Below are positions 34,947 to 43,996 of a stretch of DNA of 64,000 nucleotides, in pieces (positions within the stretch are counted from its first letter, which is position 1; each line of letters opens with the position of its first letter). The notes below the pieces were generated by a model. That model did no database searches. It was not told the DNA's origin and was given only the letters and a program-made list of their open reading frames with translations. Source of the DNA: Sedimenticola_A sp040506895. Lineage in GTDB: Bacteria; Pseudomonadota; Gammaproteobacteria; Chromatiales; Chromatiaceae. The stretch covers positions 2,209,638 through 2,273,637 of the forward strand of contig JBEVVY010000001.1 of the NCBI GenBank assembly GCA_040506895.1. The letters run 5' to 3'. Made by a program: the position numbers and the translations under genes.

Positions 34947-35186
34947 ATGGCTATCACTCCCATCTCAAGCAGCACCCTTCAGGGCATACAGCGCGGATTC
35001 CAGGGCATCCGTCGCAATGCCAGCGAGATTGCCAGTGCGCGCCAGATGAGCAGCAAGTTCCCCACCAAGGACCTGGTCCGCTCCATGGTCGAACTCCAGT
35101 CCAACAGCCACCACACCGCCGCCTCGGTCAAGGCATTCAAGGCCCACGACCAGATGATCGGCCAGCTGCTGGATGTTAAAGCCTAG
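34947..35186 (+). CDS. small flagellar-rod-like protein
   Basis: 79 residues. The N-terminal helix (STLQGIQRGFQGIRRNASEIAS) and C-terminal helix (DLVRSMVELQSNSHHTAASVKAFKAHDQMIGQLLDVKA region) resemble the D0 coiled-coil ends of flagellar rod/hook proteins such as FlgC, without the middle domain. No other flagellar gene is near. It may be a stand-alone paralogue; function unknown. The terminator of the neighbour and about 195 empty bases separate it from the FKBP gene. Confidence 0.65.
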   Translation: MAITPISSSTLQGIQRGFQGIRRNASEIASARQMSSKFPTKDLVRSMVELQSNSHHTAASVKAFKAHDQMIGQLLDVKA

Positions 35187-35256
35187 CTAGTGGGCCATGC
35201 GGAAAGTTCGGTAACTATCAGCCAACCCACAAGCCTCCCGCTACTGCCCGCTGGAT

Positions 35257-36096
35257 TCAGATAAAGCGCATCGAGAGATCGACCGCGCGTACATCCTTGG
35301 TCAACCCCCCCACCGAGATATCGTCCACCCCGGTTTCGGCAATCCCCCTGATGGTCTCCAGGTTGACGTTGCCGGATGCCTCCAGGCGGGCACGTCCAGC
35401 GTTGAGAGCGACCGCCTCCCGCAGCATGTGGAGGTTGAAATTGTCCAGCAGAACCCGGCGCGCACCGGCGGAGAGCGCCTCGTCGAGTTCATCCAGGCTC
35501 TCCACCTCGACCTCGATCTCCAGCCCGGGTGCGCTGGCACTGGCCGCCTCCAGGGCGCGGGTTATGGAACCTGCCGCGATGATGTGATTCTCCTTGATGA
35601 GAACCGCGTCGTAGAGCCCGATCCGGTGATTGTGACAGCCGCCACAGGCTACCGCATACTTCTGCTGCAGCCTCAAGCCGGGAACCGTCTTGCGTGTATC
35701 CAGGACTTTCACCCCGGTCCCTTCCACCGCCCTGGCATAGACACCTGCCAGTGTCGCTGTGCCGGAGAGGGTCTGCAGGTAGTTGAGCGCGGTACGCTCA
35801 CCGGTAAGCAGGGCACGGGTATTGCCGTGCAGGGTGCAGATCCGCTGCCCCTCCACGAGCCGGTCCCCGTCGGCCGCATCCCAGCTTATGCTGATACCGG
35901 CATCGAGCTGGCGGAACACCTCGTCGAACCACCGGGTACCGCATAGAATGGCCTCCTCGCGGCACACCACCTCCACGGATGAGCGTGCCCCCTCCGGGAT
36001 CAGATCCGCGGTCCTGTCGCCATCACCCACATCTTCAGACAGCGCGTGGCGGACCTGCTGGACTATCAGCTCATCGGCTACAGTTGAATCGGTCAA
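35257..36096 (-). CDS. nadC: nicotinate-nucleotide pyrophosphorylase (carboxylating)
   Basis: 279 residues. Converts quinolinate and PRPP to nicotinate mononucleotide. Has GERTALNYLQTLSGTATL, DTRKTVPGLRLQQKYAVACGGCHNHR and LIKENHI, the family's PRPP- and quinolinate-binding segments. One base after the FKBP gene in the same direction. Confidence 0.96.
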   Translation of the reverse strand: MTDSTVADELIVQQVRHALSEDVGDGDRTADLIPEGARSSVEVVCREEAILCGTRWFDEVFRQLDAGISISWDAADGDRLVEGQRICTLHGNTRALLTGERTALNYLQTLSGTATLAGVYARAVEGTGVKVLDTRKTVPGLRLQQKYAVACGGCHNHRIGLYDAVLIKENHIIAAGSITRALEAASASAPGLEIEVEVESLDELDEALSAGARRVLLDNFNLHMLREAVALNAGRARLEASGNVNLETIRGIAETGVDDISVGGLTKDVRAVDLSMRFI

Positions 36097-36097
36097 A

Positions 36098-36445
36098 TCA
36101 GGCGACCTCCAGCAGCTCCACTTCGAAGACCAGGGTGGCGTTGGGAGGTATCACGCCTCCGGCACCTGCCGCGCCGTAACCCAGCTGGGGCGGAATGGTG
36201 AGTTTTCTTTTTCCACCCACCTTCATTCCCTGTACGCCTTCATCCCAGCCACGGATAACCCTCCCGGCCCCCAGGGGGAAGCGGAACGGATCGTTGCGGT
36301 CGAGACTGGAGTCGAACTTGCTTCCGTCGGTCAGCCAGCCGGTATAGTGCACAGTGACATTGTTGCCTGCTTTGGCCTGCTCGCCATCACCTTCCACAAG
36401 ATCTTCGTACTTCAGGCCGGAATCGGTCATCTTCTCAGTCATCAT
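36098..36445 (-). CDS. FKBP-type peptidyl-prolyl isomerase, single domain
   Basis: 115 residues, one FKBP domain with no signal peptide: VTVHYTGWLTDGSKFDSS, GRVIRGWDEGVQGMKVGGKRKLTIPPQLGYGAAG. Cytoplasmic. Directly upstream of nadC with one base between, so co-transcribed, though no functional link is evident. Confidence 0.93.
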   Translation of the reverse strand: MMTEKMTDSGLKYEDLVEGDGEQAKAGNNVTVHYTGWLTDGSKFDSSLDRNDPFRFPLGAGRVIRGWDEGVQGMKVGGKRKLTIPPQLGYGAAGAGGVIPPNATLVFEVELLEVA

Positions 36446-36530
36446 GCTTCCTCGTATCGGTTATCAGCTCATGGTGCCGGGTCAAAGCCCGCATTGTATG
36501 ACAAGGCCCACCGGGTGTCAGGCAGGCGCA

Positions 36531-36557
36531 CAAAAAACACCCCCAACCAGGTGGGGG
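36531..36557 (-). terminator. terminator of the DUF1631 gene
   Basis: On the minus strand CCCCCA/TGGGGG stem followed by TG and six T (plus-strand A run 36532-36537). Confidence 0.65.
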
Positions 36558-36619
36558 CAGCACAGCAATAGCTTGGAATATTTCGGACTCCCGGCCCAGG
36601 GGGCCGGATTCAGCCGCTC

Positions 36620-38890
36620 TTAGCGGGCCTTGGATTCGGTATCGTTGAGCACATCGATCATCGCCTTGAGCGCCCGGTCCATCAACGGGGTCTCCTGGCG
36701 GTCGATGGAGGCCGCCCGCCCATCCTTGAGCCACATGGCAAGGCCTTCGAGCTGCAGCTCGGCGACCTTCATGCCCTTGCGGTTGACGAACAGGCAGCGC
36801 CCGGTCACATCGCTGCGCCAGGCCAGCTTGGCACGAAACGACTTGCCGTTGGCACCGGTCATATCGAGCCAGGTACCAACCTCGATGGCCTTTGCCTGCT
36901 GAAGGTGGGCATCATCCGGGACAGCGGTTTCGTTCCTGCCCTGGAGAGAGACTTCGGCAGCCACCCCCTGTGGAGCGCCCGTATTTTCACGACCCTCCGG
37001 GGAGGCAGCATGAGGGGAGGTGGCCAGCATGCCACACGCTTCCATCTGGGATACATGACCCTTCTCCCCCTCGCCCTTGAGACAGGCCAGGTGAAAGCTC
37101 TGAAGCTCCTTGAAGATACGGGTCATCTTGTGCTGATCGTAAGAGAGATCTGTCAGGCCGGCACGCAGCCCCTTGAGTAGATCGGGAATAGCCTGCAGGA
37201 GTTCCTGGCGCTCTTCACGGCCGTCCTTCGGTTGCACGCTCCAGAGCAGCTTATCCAGCAACTCAACGCTGTACTTCCAGTCAGCGCTGTCCAGCCCCTT
37301 GCGCAGGGCGATCAGCAGCAACACGTCCTTCCATGCGTCGGTGGCCATTCCCGCAACAACGGTGGGATAGGAGGGATAGCGCAACAGGCTCTCCCTGATC
37401 TGCTGAAACACCCGCTCCCTGGAGCTGTTGAGCCGCTCCTTACCCTGGGTGACCTGGGTGGCACGGGCCTCGGCGATATCGGCACTGTGGTTCTCTCGCG
37501 CCAGAAAAGCGGCAAACTGCTCGTTCAGCTCTTCAAACAGGCCGATGTCATCGATAAATTCATTGTTGATGCGCTCGACGATGGAGGCTATGCGGGCGTA
37601 GAGGCCGCCCTCGGACCTGCTCTTCTCCTCGGACCAGCCCACCGCGGCCTTGGCCAGGCTGTTGAGCAGCTGTCTCGCCGGATGGCCCTTGTTGCTGAAG
37701 AAGCTCCGATCCTGAATCGCCACCTTGAGCATCGGAATCTGCAACCGTGCCAGCAGTGCCTTCATGGCATCTGGAATGCTGTGATCATCCAGGATGAACT
37801 CGAAGAGCATGGAGATGACGTCGATCACATCCTCTTCTGGACGCCCCAGAACCCTGCCCTGGCCTGAAGCACCAGAGAGCTGGCCCTGCAAACGATCGCG
37901 AAGATCGATCACGTTGGAGTCGCTGCCAACCTCCTGCATCTTCTGTATGGATGTGAGGGCGCCCAGCAGCTCAGCCGTCTGCACCACCTTGAGGGTCGCA
38001 GGGGTACCGGGAGAGGTGATGCCACGCTCTTCGCGACGCTGCTCGAGCAGCCCCTGGAGCATGACGAACAGGTCCCGGGAGAGTGCCGGATCGGGCTCAT
38101 CGCCAGGCCGGTCACCCCTTGGATCCGCATCTCCCTCCTCTTCCACCCGCCTGAGGGCGGGAGATACCGGGTGCCTGCGGATATTTTTCGCCAGCTTGGG
38201 GACCACCCCGGCCTTGACCAGGATGGCATTGAGTTCGTCGTAGAGGTTGCCGAGGTACTCGACAACCTGGCGTTCGAACTGCTTGAAAATAATCAGTTTG
38301 ACGGAGAGCTCGACATCCAGGTCGATCACCAGCTCCCTGAAGACAGTGGCAACCGCATAGGGCGCAACGGGATTGTTCTTACTGTCGATCTCCACGCCGC
38401 CGAGGATATGCCCAAACCGCGTATCCAGCGCATAGAGATCCCGGAAAAAGCGGCTTTCGCCCTTGGAGATCATGTTGTTGACCGCCAAGCCCTCTTCGAG
38501 ATCATCGTTGTCGATCAGGCTGATCTGGTCGCTATCGAACTCCGCCACCAGCTCTTCAGACGTGGTCTGGTCGGGGCCCTGGCTCCAGAAACGGTCGAAA
38601 CGGCCAAGAAACCGGCCATTGAAGCTGTCCTCTATCCCCTCGCGCTGCTTGCGCAGGTCTCGCATGGTGTCGAAATAGACGTTTTGACGGGCATTGCTTT
38701 CGGCCTTGTCGGCGAGCTCATAGAGCTTGTCATCGACCGTTTCGAACATGTGGTCCATGAGACGCGGCAGCACTTGCAGAACGACCTGCCGGCAGGCATT
38801 GACCGTGTTTCGGTACTCATCACGTACGGCATACTGGCGCTCTCCAGAGCCTGCGCCGCCAAAATCGATGATATTGTCCCACTGAGCCAT
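36620..38890 (-). CDS. DUF1631 family protein
   Basis: 756 residues, cytoplasmic, mostly helical. DUF1631 proteins are common in gammaproteobacteria and have no settled function. The C terminus (about 670-740: GTWLDMTGANGKSFRAKLAW, CLFVNRKGMKVAEL) has the shape of a degenerate PilZ-like barrel, seen in other members, but the RxxxR/DxSxxG c-di-GMP motifs are not evident. A charged linker at 255-275 separates the halves. Monocistronic with a terminator. Confidence 0.85.
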   Translation of the reverse strand: MAQWDNIIDFGGAGSGERQYAVRDEYRNTVNACRQVVLQVLPRLMDHMFETVDDKLYELADKAESNARQNVYFDTMRDLRKQREGIEDSFNGRFLGRFDRFWSQGPDQTTSEELVAEFDSDQISLIDNDDLEEGLAVNNMISKGESRFFRDLYALDTRFGHILGGVEIDSKNNPVAPYAVATVFRELVIDLDVELSVKLIIFKQFERQVVEYLGNLYDELNAILVKAGVVPKLAKNIRRHPVSPALRRVEEEGDADPRGDRPGDEPDPALSRDLFVMLQGLLEQRREERGITSPGTPATLKVVQTAELLGALTSIQKMQEVGSDSNVIDLRDRLQGQLSGASGQGRVLGRPEEDVIDVISMLFEFILDDHSIPDAMKALLARLQIPMLKVAIQDRSFFSNKGHPARQLLNSLAKAAVGWSEEKSRSEGGLYARIASIVERINNEFIDDIGLFEELNEQFAAFLARENHSADIAEARATQVTQGKERLNSSRERVFQQIRESLLRYPSYPTVVAGMATDAWKDVLLLIALRKGLDSADWKYSVELLDKLLWSVQPKDGREERQELLQAIPDLLKGLRAGLTDLSYDQHKMTRIFKELQSFHLACLKGEGEKGHVSQMEACGMLATSPHAASPEGRENTGAPQGVAAEVSLQGRNETAVPDDAHLQQAKAIEVGTWLDMTGANGKSFRAKLAWRSDVTGRCLFVNRKGMKVAELQLEGLAMWLKDGRAASIDRQETPLMDRALKAMIDVLNDTESKAR

Positions 38891-39092
38891 ATCAGTTAAT
38901 CGCCCTAGACTGTTTCAGTGCCTCTTGGGGGCACCCTGTTATGCTAAAGCGTACTCCTGTGGATTCCCCTTTGCTGTGACTGCATTCACACTCTCCATGC
39001 CATGGTAGACTGCTGCCTGCATCTGTGATCCACATCCAGAAACGCGCACACCTTAGAATAATACAGCAATGGATAGCAGTTTAGACCATTTT

Positions 39093-39120
39093 TTGACACG
39101 ACATCGAGTGGCAATAGAAA
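39093..39120 (+). promoter_or_regulatory. candidate promoter of the DUF1538 operon
   Basis: TTGACA at 39093-39098 and TAGAAA at 39115-39120 (16-base spacer), about 40 bases before the first DUF1538 start. The -10 is weak. Confidence 0.4.
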
Positions 39121-39159
39121 TCTGTTAACATGCTACGCTGGCTCATGTAAGGTCATTTT

Positions 39160-39894
39160 GTGGGAAAACTGATACGTCATCTCTGGAAATCGATGCTGGA
39201 CAGCGTCCGCGACCTCGCCCCGATCATCGGGGTAATCGCCTTTTTCCAGCTGGTTGTTCTGCAACAACCGATCCCGAATCTCCTGGACCTGCTGCTGGGC
39301 ACAATGCTGGTGATAATCGGCCTCACCCTCTTCGTGCATGGGCTCAAGATCGGGCTTTTCCCCATTGGCGAGTCCATGGCCCACGATTTCGCCAACAAGG
39401 GAAGCCTGTTCTGGCTCGTGGCCTTTGCCTTTGCCCTAGGGTTCGGCACCACGGTGGCCGAACCCGCCCTGATCGCCGTGGCCAACGAGGCCGCCACCGT
39501 TGCCGCCGAGGGCGGGATGATCGCCAACACGGACGATGACAGGGCCGACTATGCCAATGGCCTGCGCATGACGGTCGCCGTCTCGGTCGGCCTGGCCATC
39601 GTGATCGGCGTCATCCGCATCATCAAGGGCTGGCCGGTGCAATACCTGATCATGGGGGGCTATATCGGGGTGGTCATCATGACCATCTTCGCTCCGCAGG
39701 AGATCATCGGCATCGCCTACGACTCCGGGGGTGTAACGACCTCCACCATTACAGTCCCCCTGGTCACTGCCCTGGGTGTCGGCCTTGCAACCAGTATACG
39801 CGGGCGAAACCCCATGACCGATGGCTTTGGCCTGATCGCCTTCGCCTCACTCACCCCCATGATCTTCGTCATGGGATACGGAATGGTGATCTGA
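39160..39894 (+). CDS. DUF1538 membrane protein (first of pair)
   Basis: 244 residues, about six transmembrane helices. DUF1538 motifs: FGTTVAEPALIAVA (about 95-108) and AYDSGGVTTSTITVPLV (186-202), followed by RGRNPMTDGFGLIAFASLTP. GTG start at 39160. Overlaps the second DUF1538 gene by one base (TGATG). Together with the next three genes it looks like a membrane transport module with a PII-like regulator and a CBS nucleotide sensor. The substrate is not known to me; polar residues in the YDSGG and AEP motifs suggest an ion or small-anion path. Confidence 0.85.
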   Translation: MGKLIRHLWKSMLDSVRDLAPIIGVIAFFQLVVLQQPIPNLLDLLLGTMLVIIGLTLFVHGLKIGLFPIGESMAHDFANKGSLFWLVAFAFALGFGTTVAEPALIAVANEAATVAAEGGMIANTDDDRADYANGLRMTVAVSVGLAIVIGVIRIIKGWPVQYLIMGGYIGVVIMTIFAPQEIIGIAYDSGGVTTSTITVPLVTALGVGLATSIRGRNPMTDGFGLIAFASLTPMIFVMGYGMVI

Positions 39895-40691
39895 TGGACG
39901 GCCTGCTTGAGTTCTTCGATGTCCTGGTCGCCACGATACGTGACGTCATCCCCATCGCCGCAATCATTTTCGGCTTCCAGTTCCTGGTGCTGCGCAAGCC
40001 GATCCCGAATATTCGACAGATCCTGATCGGCTTCGGCTTCGTACTCCTGGGTCTCGCCTTCTTCCTGCAGGGACTGGAGCAGGCGCTGTTCCCGCTTGGG
40101 AAACTGATGGCGGAACAGCTCACGGCGCCCGAGTTTCTCGGCATCACCGAGACTGCCGCTGAGATCTCCAACAACTGGCAGCACTACCTCTGGGTCTACC
40201 TGTTCGCCTTCGCCATCGGCTTCTCGACCACCATCGCCGAGCCGTCCCTGATCGCCGTGGCGATCAAGGCCAACCAGGTTTCGGGTGGTGCCGTCGGCAC
40301 CTGGGGGCTGCGCATCGCCGTCGCCATCGGTGTCGCCGTGGGCATCTCCCTCGGCGCATACCGCATCGTGACCGGCACCCCCCTGCACTACTACATCATC
40401 GCTGGCTACATCGTCGTCATTGCGCAGACGATGTTCAGCCCAAAGTCGATCATCGCCCTGGCCTACGACTCGGGTGGTGTTACCACCTCGACTGTCACCG
40501 TCCCCCTGGTGGCCGCCCTCGGATTGGGGCTTTCCAGCAACATACCGGGACGCAACCCGCTGCTGGACGGTTTCGGATTGATCGCTTTCGCAAGTCTTTT
40601 CCCCATCATGAGCGTTATGGGATACGCACAACTCAGTGAATGGCAGGCACGTAGAGCCGCAAATCGCCGTGCCGCCAACAACGGAGAATAA
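39894..40691 (+). CDS. DUF1538 membrane protein (second of pair)
   Basis: 265 residues with the same plan as its neighbour: FSTTIAEPSLIAVA (about 110-123), AYDSGGVTTSTVTVPLV (190-206) and PGRNPLLDGFGLIAFASLFP. The N-terminal halves also match (IPN then a long hydrophobic run), so the two genes are ancient duplicates that probably form a heteromer. In some genomes the two halves are fused as one protein. Two bases separate it from the PII-like gene. Confidence 0.85.
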   Translation: MDGLLEFFDVLVATIRDVIPIAAIIFGFQFLVLRKPIPNIRQILIGFGFVLLGLAFFLQGLEQALFPLGKLMAEQLTAPEFLGITETAAEISNNWQHYLWVYLFAFAIGFSTTIAEPSLIAVAIKANQVSGGAVGTWGLRIAVAIGVAVGISLGAYRIVTGTPLHYYIIAGYIVVIAQTMFSPKSIIALAYDSGGVTTSTVTVPLVAALGLGLSSNIPGRNPLLDGFGLIAFASLFPIMSVMGYAQLSEWQARRAANRRAANNGE

Positions 40692-40693
40692 CC

Positions 40694-41044
40694 ATGCATT
40701 TCAAACTCATCATCACACTGATCGAAGACAGCAAGACCAATGCCGTCGTCGAAGCCGCCCGCAAAGCGGGCGCAACCGGCTCTACGGTCATCAACCAGGC
40801 CCGGGGTGAGGGAGTTCAGAAGAACAAGACTTTTTTCGGCCTGAATCTCGAGATCCAGCGTGACATGGTACTTCTGCTTGTGGAGGAGCACCTGAGCCGA
40901 TCGATCCTTGAGACCATCGCCGAGGTGGGCAAGTTCGAGGAGAAACCGGGAACAGGTATCGCCTTTCAGATCGACGTGGAGGACGCCGTGGGCGTCACCC
41001 ACCAGATCAGGGAGTTGACCAGTGTCGTGGAGGATGAGTTATGA
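40694..41044 (+). CDS. PII-like signal protein
   Basis: 116 residues, ferredoxin-like PII fold: MHFKLIITLIEDSKTNAVVEAARKAGATG..., with a short T-loop region (GEGVQKNKTFFGLN) lacking the uridylylated Tyr 51, and a B-loop-like stretch GKFEEKPGTGIAFQIDV. It is thus a PII-like protein tied to a transporter rather than GlnB/GlnK. It probably binds an adenine nucleotide and controls the DUF1538 pair. Its stop overlaps the CBS gene by four bases. Confidence 0.85.
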   Translation: MHFKLIITLIEDSKTNAVVEAARKAGATGSTVINQARGEGVQKNKTFFGLNLEIQRDMVLLLVEEHLSRSILETIAEVGKFEEKPGTGIAFQIDVEDAVGVTHQIRELTSVVEDEL

Positions 41045-41442
41045 GTGAACGTCAGATAACCCGTGTCCGGGACATTATGAAGACCCATTTCGATACAGTG
41101 GACGGCATGGATACCGTGGAGTCGGCCCTGGAAAAGATGGCACATGTCGAGACCAAGTGCCTGGTGGTGAAACGGCGCAATGATCACGACGAGAACGGCA
41201 TCGTGATGATTTCTGACATCGCCCGCAAGGTACTGGCCAAGGATCGCTCGGCCGATCGCATCAACATTTACGAAATCATGTCCAAACCGGTGATCACCGT
41301 CGATCCGGAGATGGATATCCGCTACGCGGCACGACTGTTTACAAAGTACGAGCTTTCGCGTGCGCCCGTGGTCGAGAACCGGGAGATCGTCGGCATTGTG
41401 AGCATGACGGACATGGTCATAAAGGGCCTGCGCAGGAGATGA
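41041..41442 (+). CDS. tandem CBS-domain protein
   Basis: 133 residues forming one Bateman module: CBS 1 (VRDIMKTHFDTVDGMDTVESALEKM) and CBS 2 (IYEIMSKPVITVDPEMDIRYAARLFTKY...GIVSMTDMV). Such pairs bind AMP, ATP or SAM and regulate partners. Four-base overlaps with both the PII-like gene and ampD make it part of one operon. Likely a second nucleotide sensor for the DUF1538 proteins. Confidence 0.9.
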   Translation: MSERQITRVRDIMKTHFDTVDGMDTVESALEKMAHVETKCLVVKRRNDHDENGIVMISDIARKVLAKDRSADRINIYEIMSKPVITVDPEMDIRYAARLFTKYELSRAPVVENREIVGIVSMTDMVIKGLRRR

Positions 41443-41987
41443 TCGTCACCCCTGAGGGGCTGCTTGAAGACGCACATCAGCACCTGTCGCCCAACCGGGA
41501 CGATCGCCCGGATGGCAGCCCGATCGACCTGCTGGTGATTCACAACATCAGCCTGCCACCCGGCGAGTTCGGCGGCCCCTGGATCGAGAACCTGTTCCAC
41601 AACTGCCTGGACCCCAACGCCCACCCCTACTTCAGGGATATCTGCCGGCTGCAGGTCTCGGCACACCTGCTGATCCGCCGCCAGGGCGAGATCATTCAGT
41701 ACGTCCCCTTTACCCAACGCGCATGGCATGCCGGCGCCTCGATATTCGAAGGGCGCGAACGATGCAACGATTTCTCCATCGGCATTGAACTCGAGGGCGC
41801 CGATGAGACGCCCTACACAGATATCCAGTATCAGCGACTGGCCGAGGTGGCCAGTGCAGTGATGTCACGCTATCCGGCGATCACGCCCGAGCGTATCGTC
41901 GGCCACAGCGACATCGCCCCGGAGAGAAAAACCGACCCGGGTGACGCCTTCGACTGGCAGCGATTCCAGCAACTGCTGGCCGCCTGA
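41439..41987 (+). CDS. ampD: 1,6-anhydro-N-acetylmuramyl-L-alanine amidase AmpD
   Basis: 182 residues, N-acetylmuramoyl-L-alanine amidase 2 fold, cytoplasmic, recycling anhydro-muropeptides. LLVIHNISLPPGEFGG (first zinc His), VSAHLLIRRQGEIIQYVPFTQRAWHAG and GHSDIAPERKTDPGDAFDW (zinc His and Asp) are all present. Four-base overlap with the CBS gene upstream; ampE 49 bases downstream. Confidence 0.95.
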   Translation: MIVTPEGLLEDAHQHLSPNRDDRPDGSPIDLLVIHNISLPPGEFGGPWIENLFHNCLDPNAHPYFRDICRLQVSAHLLIRRQGEIIQYVPFTQRAWHAGASIFEGRERCNDFSIGIELEGADETPYTDIQYQRLAEVASAVMSRYPAITPERIVGHSDIAPERKTDPGDAFDWQRFQQLLAA

Positions 41988-42036
41988 GGCGAAGCATGGA
42001 TACAATGGGTCCCAACGACTGCCACACAGATAGACA

Positions 42037-42912
42037 ATGACCTTTTTAGCCATCCTGATCAGCCTGCTGCTCGACCGCTTTGCTCTCGAGCGGGAAGCGT
42101 ACCGCCGTGGCCAGTGGTTCGACAGCTACAACAGCTGGCTTCAGTCACGACTGCCCGAACACCCACTGGCCGTTCTGCTGGTACCTGTGGTGCCGCTCAT
42201 TGCGGTCGCCTGGTTCCAGTCAGTGTTCGACTCGGGTCTGTCGGCGCTGGTCTACAGCAGCATCGTACTGCTGTTCTGCCTCGGCCCCCTGGACCTCGAC
42301 CGCCAGACCAACAAGCTCATAGACGAACTGGAAGCCGACCCGTCCGGGGACTCTGCGACGCTGACCGAGGTGCTGGGCGAGGAGACCAGGGCCGCCGATC
42401 CGGACACCCCGATCAGGCTTGCGGGGACCATTCTGTCGGAGGCCTGCAACCGGCTCTTCGGGGTCATCTTCTGGTTCATCCTGCTCGGCCCCCTGGGCGC
42501 TGCGCTCTACCGCATGGCCCACCACCACCGCATGGCCCACCACCTCAACGGCGGTGCGGACAGCACCGAGACCCTCGAGGATTCCGACAATGTCATGGCC
42601 CAGCTCTGCTACCTGCTGGACTGGCCAGCCGCAAGGATGACCGCCCTTCTGTACGCGGTCAGCGGCAGTTTCGAGGATGCCATCCACGGCTGGAGAGCCA
42701 GTGTCGGCATGGCAGAGCATCGCCTGGAGGCGAACAGGCGCCTGCTGAGCGGTGCAGGTCTTGGTGCCCTGAGAATTGGTGAAGGTTTCGATGAACATCA
42801 CTCCGCCTTCTCGACTGCCATTCTTGCAGAGACGGCACTCGGCCTGGTCTGGCGGGCTTCACTGGTACTGCTCAGCCTGCTCGCCTTCGCTTACCTGGTC
42901 TACTGGTTATGA
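42037..42912 (+). CDS. ampE: AmpE-family inner membrane protein
   Basis: 291 residues with several hydrophobic helices, a middle soluble loop and the conserved ADPDTPIRLAGTILSEACNRLFGVIFWFILLGPLGAALYRM region. AmpE is encoded with AmpD and linked to beta-lactamase induction; the molecular role is unclear. Overlaps the next gene by four bases. Confidence 0.88.
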   Translation: MTFLAILISLLLDRFALEREAYRRGQWFDSYNSWLQSRLPEHPLAVLLVPVVPLIAVAWFQSVFDSGLSALVYSSIVLLFCLGPLDLDRQTNKLIDELEADPSGDSATLTEVLGEETRAADPDTPIRLAGTILSEACNRLFGVIFWFILLGPLGAALYRMAHHHRMAHHLNGGADSTETLEDSDNVMAQLCYLLDWPAARMTALLYAVSGSFEDAIHGWRASVGMAEHRLEANRRLLSGAGLGALRIGEGFDEHHSAFSTAILAETALGLVWRASLVLLSLLAFAYLVYWL

Positions 42913-43508
42913 AACAGGAAACACTTATCGATCTGCTGCGACATGGCCAGCCCGTCGGGGGCCGGCTCTACCGCGGCCAGCAGGATGACCCGCTGACCGA
43001 GTATGGCTGGGAGCAGATGTGGCATGCCGCCTCGGGCGAAACTCCCTGGCAGCACGTGATCACCTCGCCACTGCGCAGGTGCCGCGAGTTTGCCGAGGCG
43101 CTGACCGAAAGGCTGGCCATACCCCTGAGCGTGGATGACCGCTTCCAGGAGCTTCACTACGGCGAGTGGGAGGGCAAGAGCCCCGATGAGCTGAAGGCCG
43201 ACGACCCAGACATCATCTCACGCTACTTCCATGACCCCCACAACCACCGCCCACCGGGGGCCGAATACGTGGTGGACTTTATCGAGCGGGTGGGTGGTGC
43301 CTATGACCAGGTACTGGCGGAACACGCAGGAAAACACCTACTGATCGTGGCCCACGCGGGGGTGATACGCGCCATCATCACCCGTGCACTCAACGCGCCC
43401 CCTGAGAGCGTCTTCAGAATGCACGTGGATACCGCACACCTCAGCCGTATCCGTATAGACCAGGAGCGACCGCCTACACTGATGTTTCACGGCCGCAACC
43501 GGCTATAG
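42909..43508 (+). CDS. histidine phosphatase family protein (CobC/GpmB-like)
   Basis: 199 residues. Phosphoglycerate mutase fold: LLRHGQPVGG (catalytic RHG), TSPLRRCREFAEAL, HYGEWEGKSPDEL and VAHAGVIRAI (second catalytic His). This matches alpha-ribazole phosphatase or a general sugar phosphatase; the substrate is not decided. Last gene of the plus-strand run starting at 39160. Confidence 0.9.
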   Translation: MKQETLIDLLRHGQPVGGRLYRGQQDDPLTEYGWEQMWHAASGETPWQHVITSPLRRCREFAEALTERLAIPLSVDDRFQELHYGEWEGKSPDELKADDPDIISRYFHDPHNHRPPGAEYVVDFIERVGGAYDQVLAEHAGKHLLIVAHAGVIRAIITRALNAPPESVFRMHVDTAHLSRIRIDQERPPTLMFHGRNRL

Positions 43509-43516
43509 AAAGATTC

Positions 43517-43996
43517 TCACCCTGCCTGCCGGGACTCTTCCGGCTCGCCGCGAAAGGCGTCCAGAAGCATCAGCACCACACCCACGAAGATCGCCGAATC
43601 AGCGATGTTGAAGGCCGGCCAGTGCCACTGACCGTAGTAGAGATCGAGAAAGTCGATGACATGGCCGAACAGCACCCGGTCGATGAGGTTGCCGATGGCA
43701 CCACCCACGATCAGGCTGAGAGAGATTGCAATGAGACGCTCGCGCTGTTGCAGGCGCGAGATCCAGATCACCAGGATGATGCTGACCAGCAGCGCCAGCC
43801 CGGAGAAGAACCAGCGCTGCCAACCCCCCTGGTCACTGAGAAAACTGAATGCAGCCCCCTCGTTGTAGGCCAGGGTCAGGTTGAAGAACGGCATCACCGG
43901 AACAGCCTCGTAGAGCATCAGGCTCGACTCGACCAGCTGCTTGCTGACCTGGTCAAGCCCGATGACGATCGCCGAAAGCCAGAGCCAACGCAACAT
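43517..43996 (-). CDS. lspA: lipoprotein signal peptidase
   Basis: 159 residues, four transmembrane helices; aspartyl protease that cleaves prolipoproteins. Conserved boxes: LDQVSKQLV, NEGAAFSF, GGAIGNLIDRV (catalytic Asp) and FNIADSAI (catalytic Asp). The start at 43996 overlaps the ileS stop (TGATG). Confidence 0.95.
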   Translation of the reverse strand: MLRWLWLSAIVIGLDQVSKQLVESSLMLYEAVPVMPFFNLTLAYNEGAAFSFLSDQGGWQRWFFSGLALLVSIILVIWISRLQQRERLIAISLSLIVGGAIGNLIDRVLFGHVIDFLDLYYGQWHWPAFNIADSAIFVGVVLMLLDAFRGEPEESRQAG

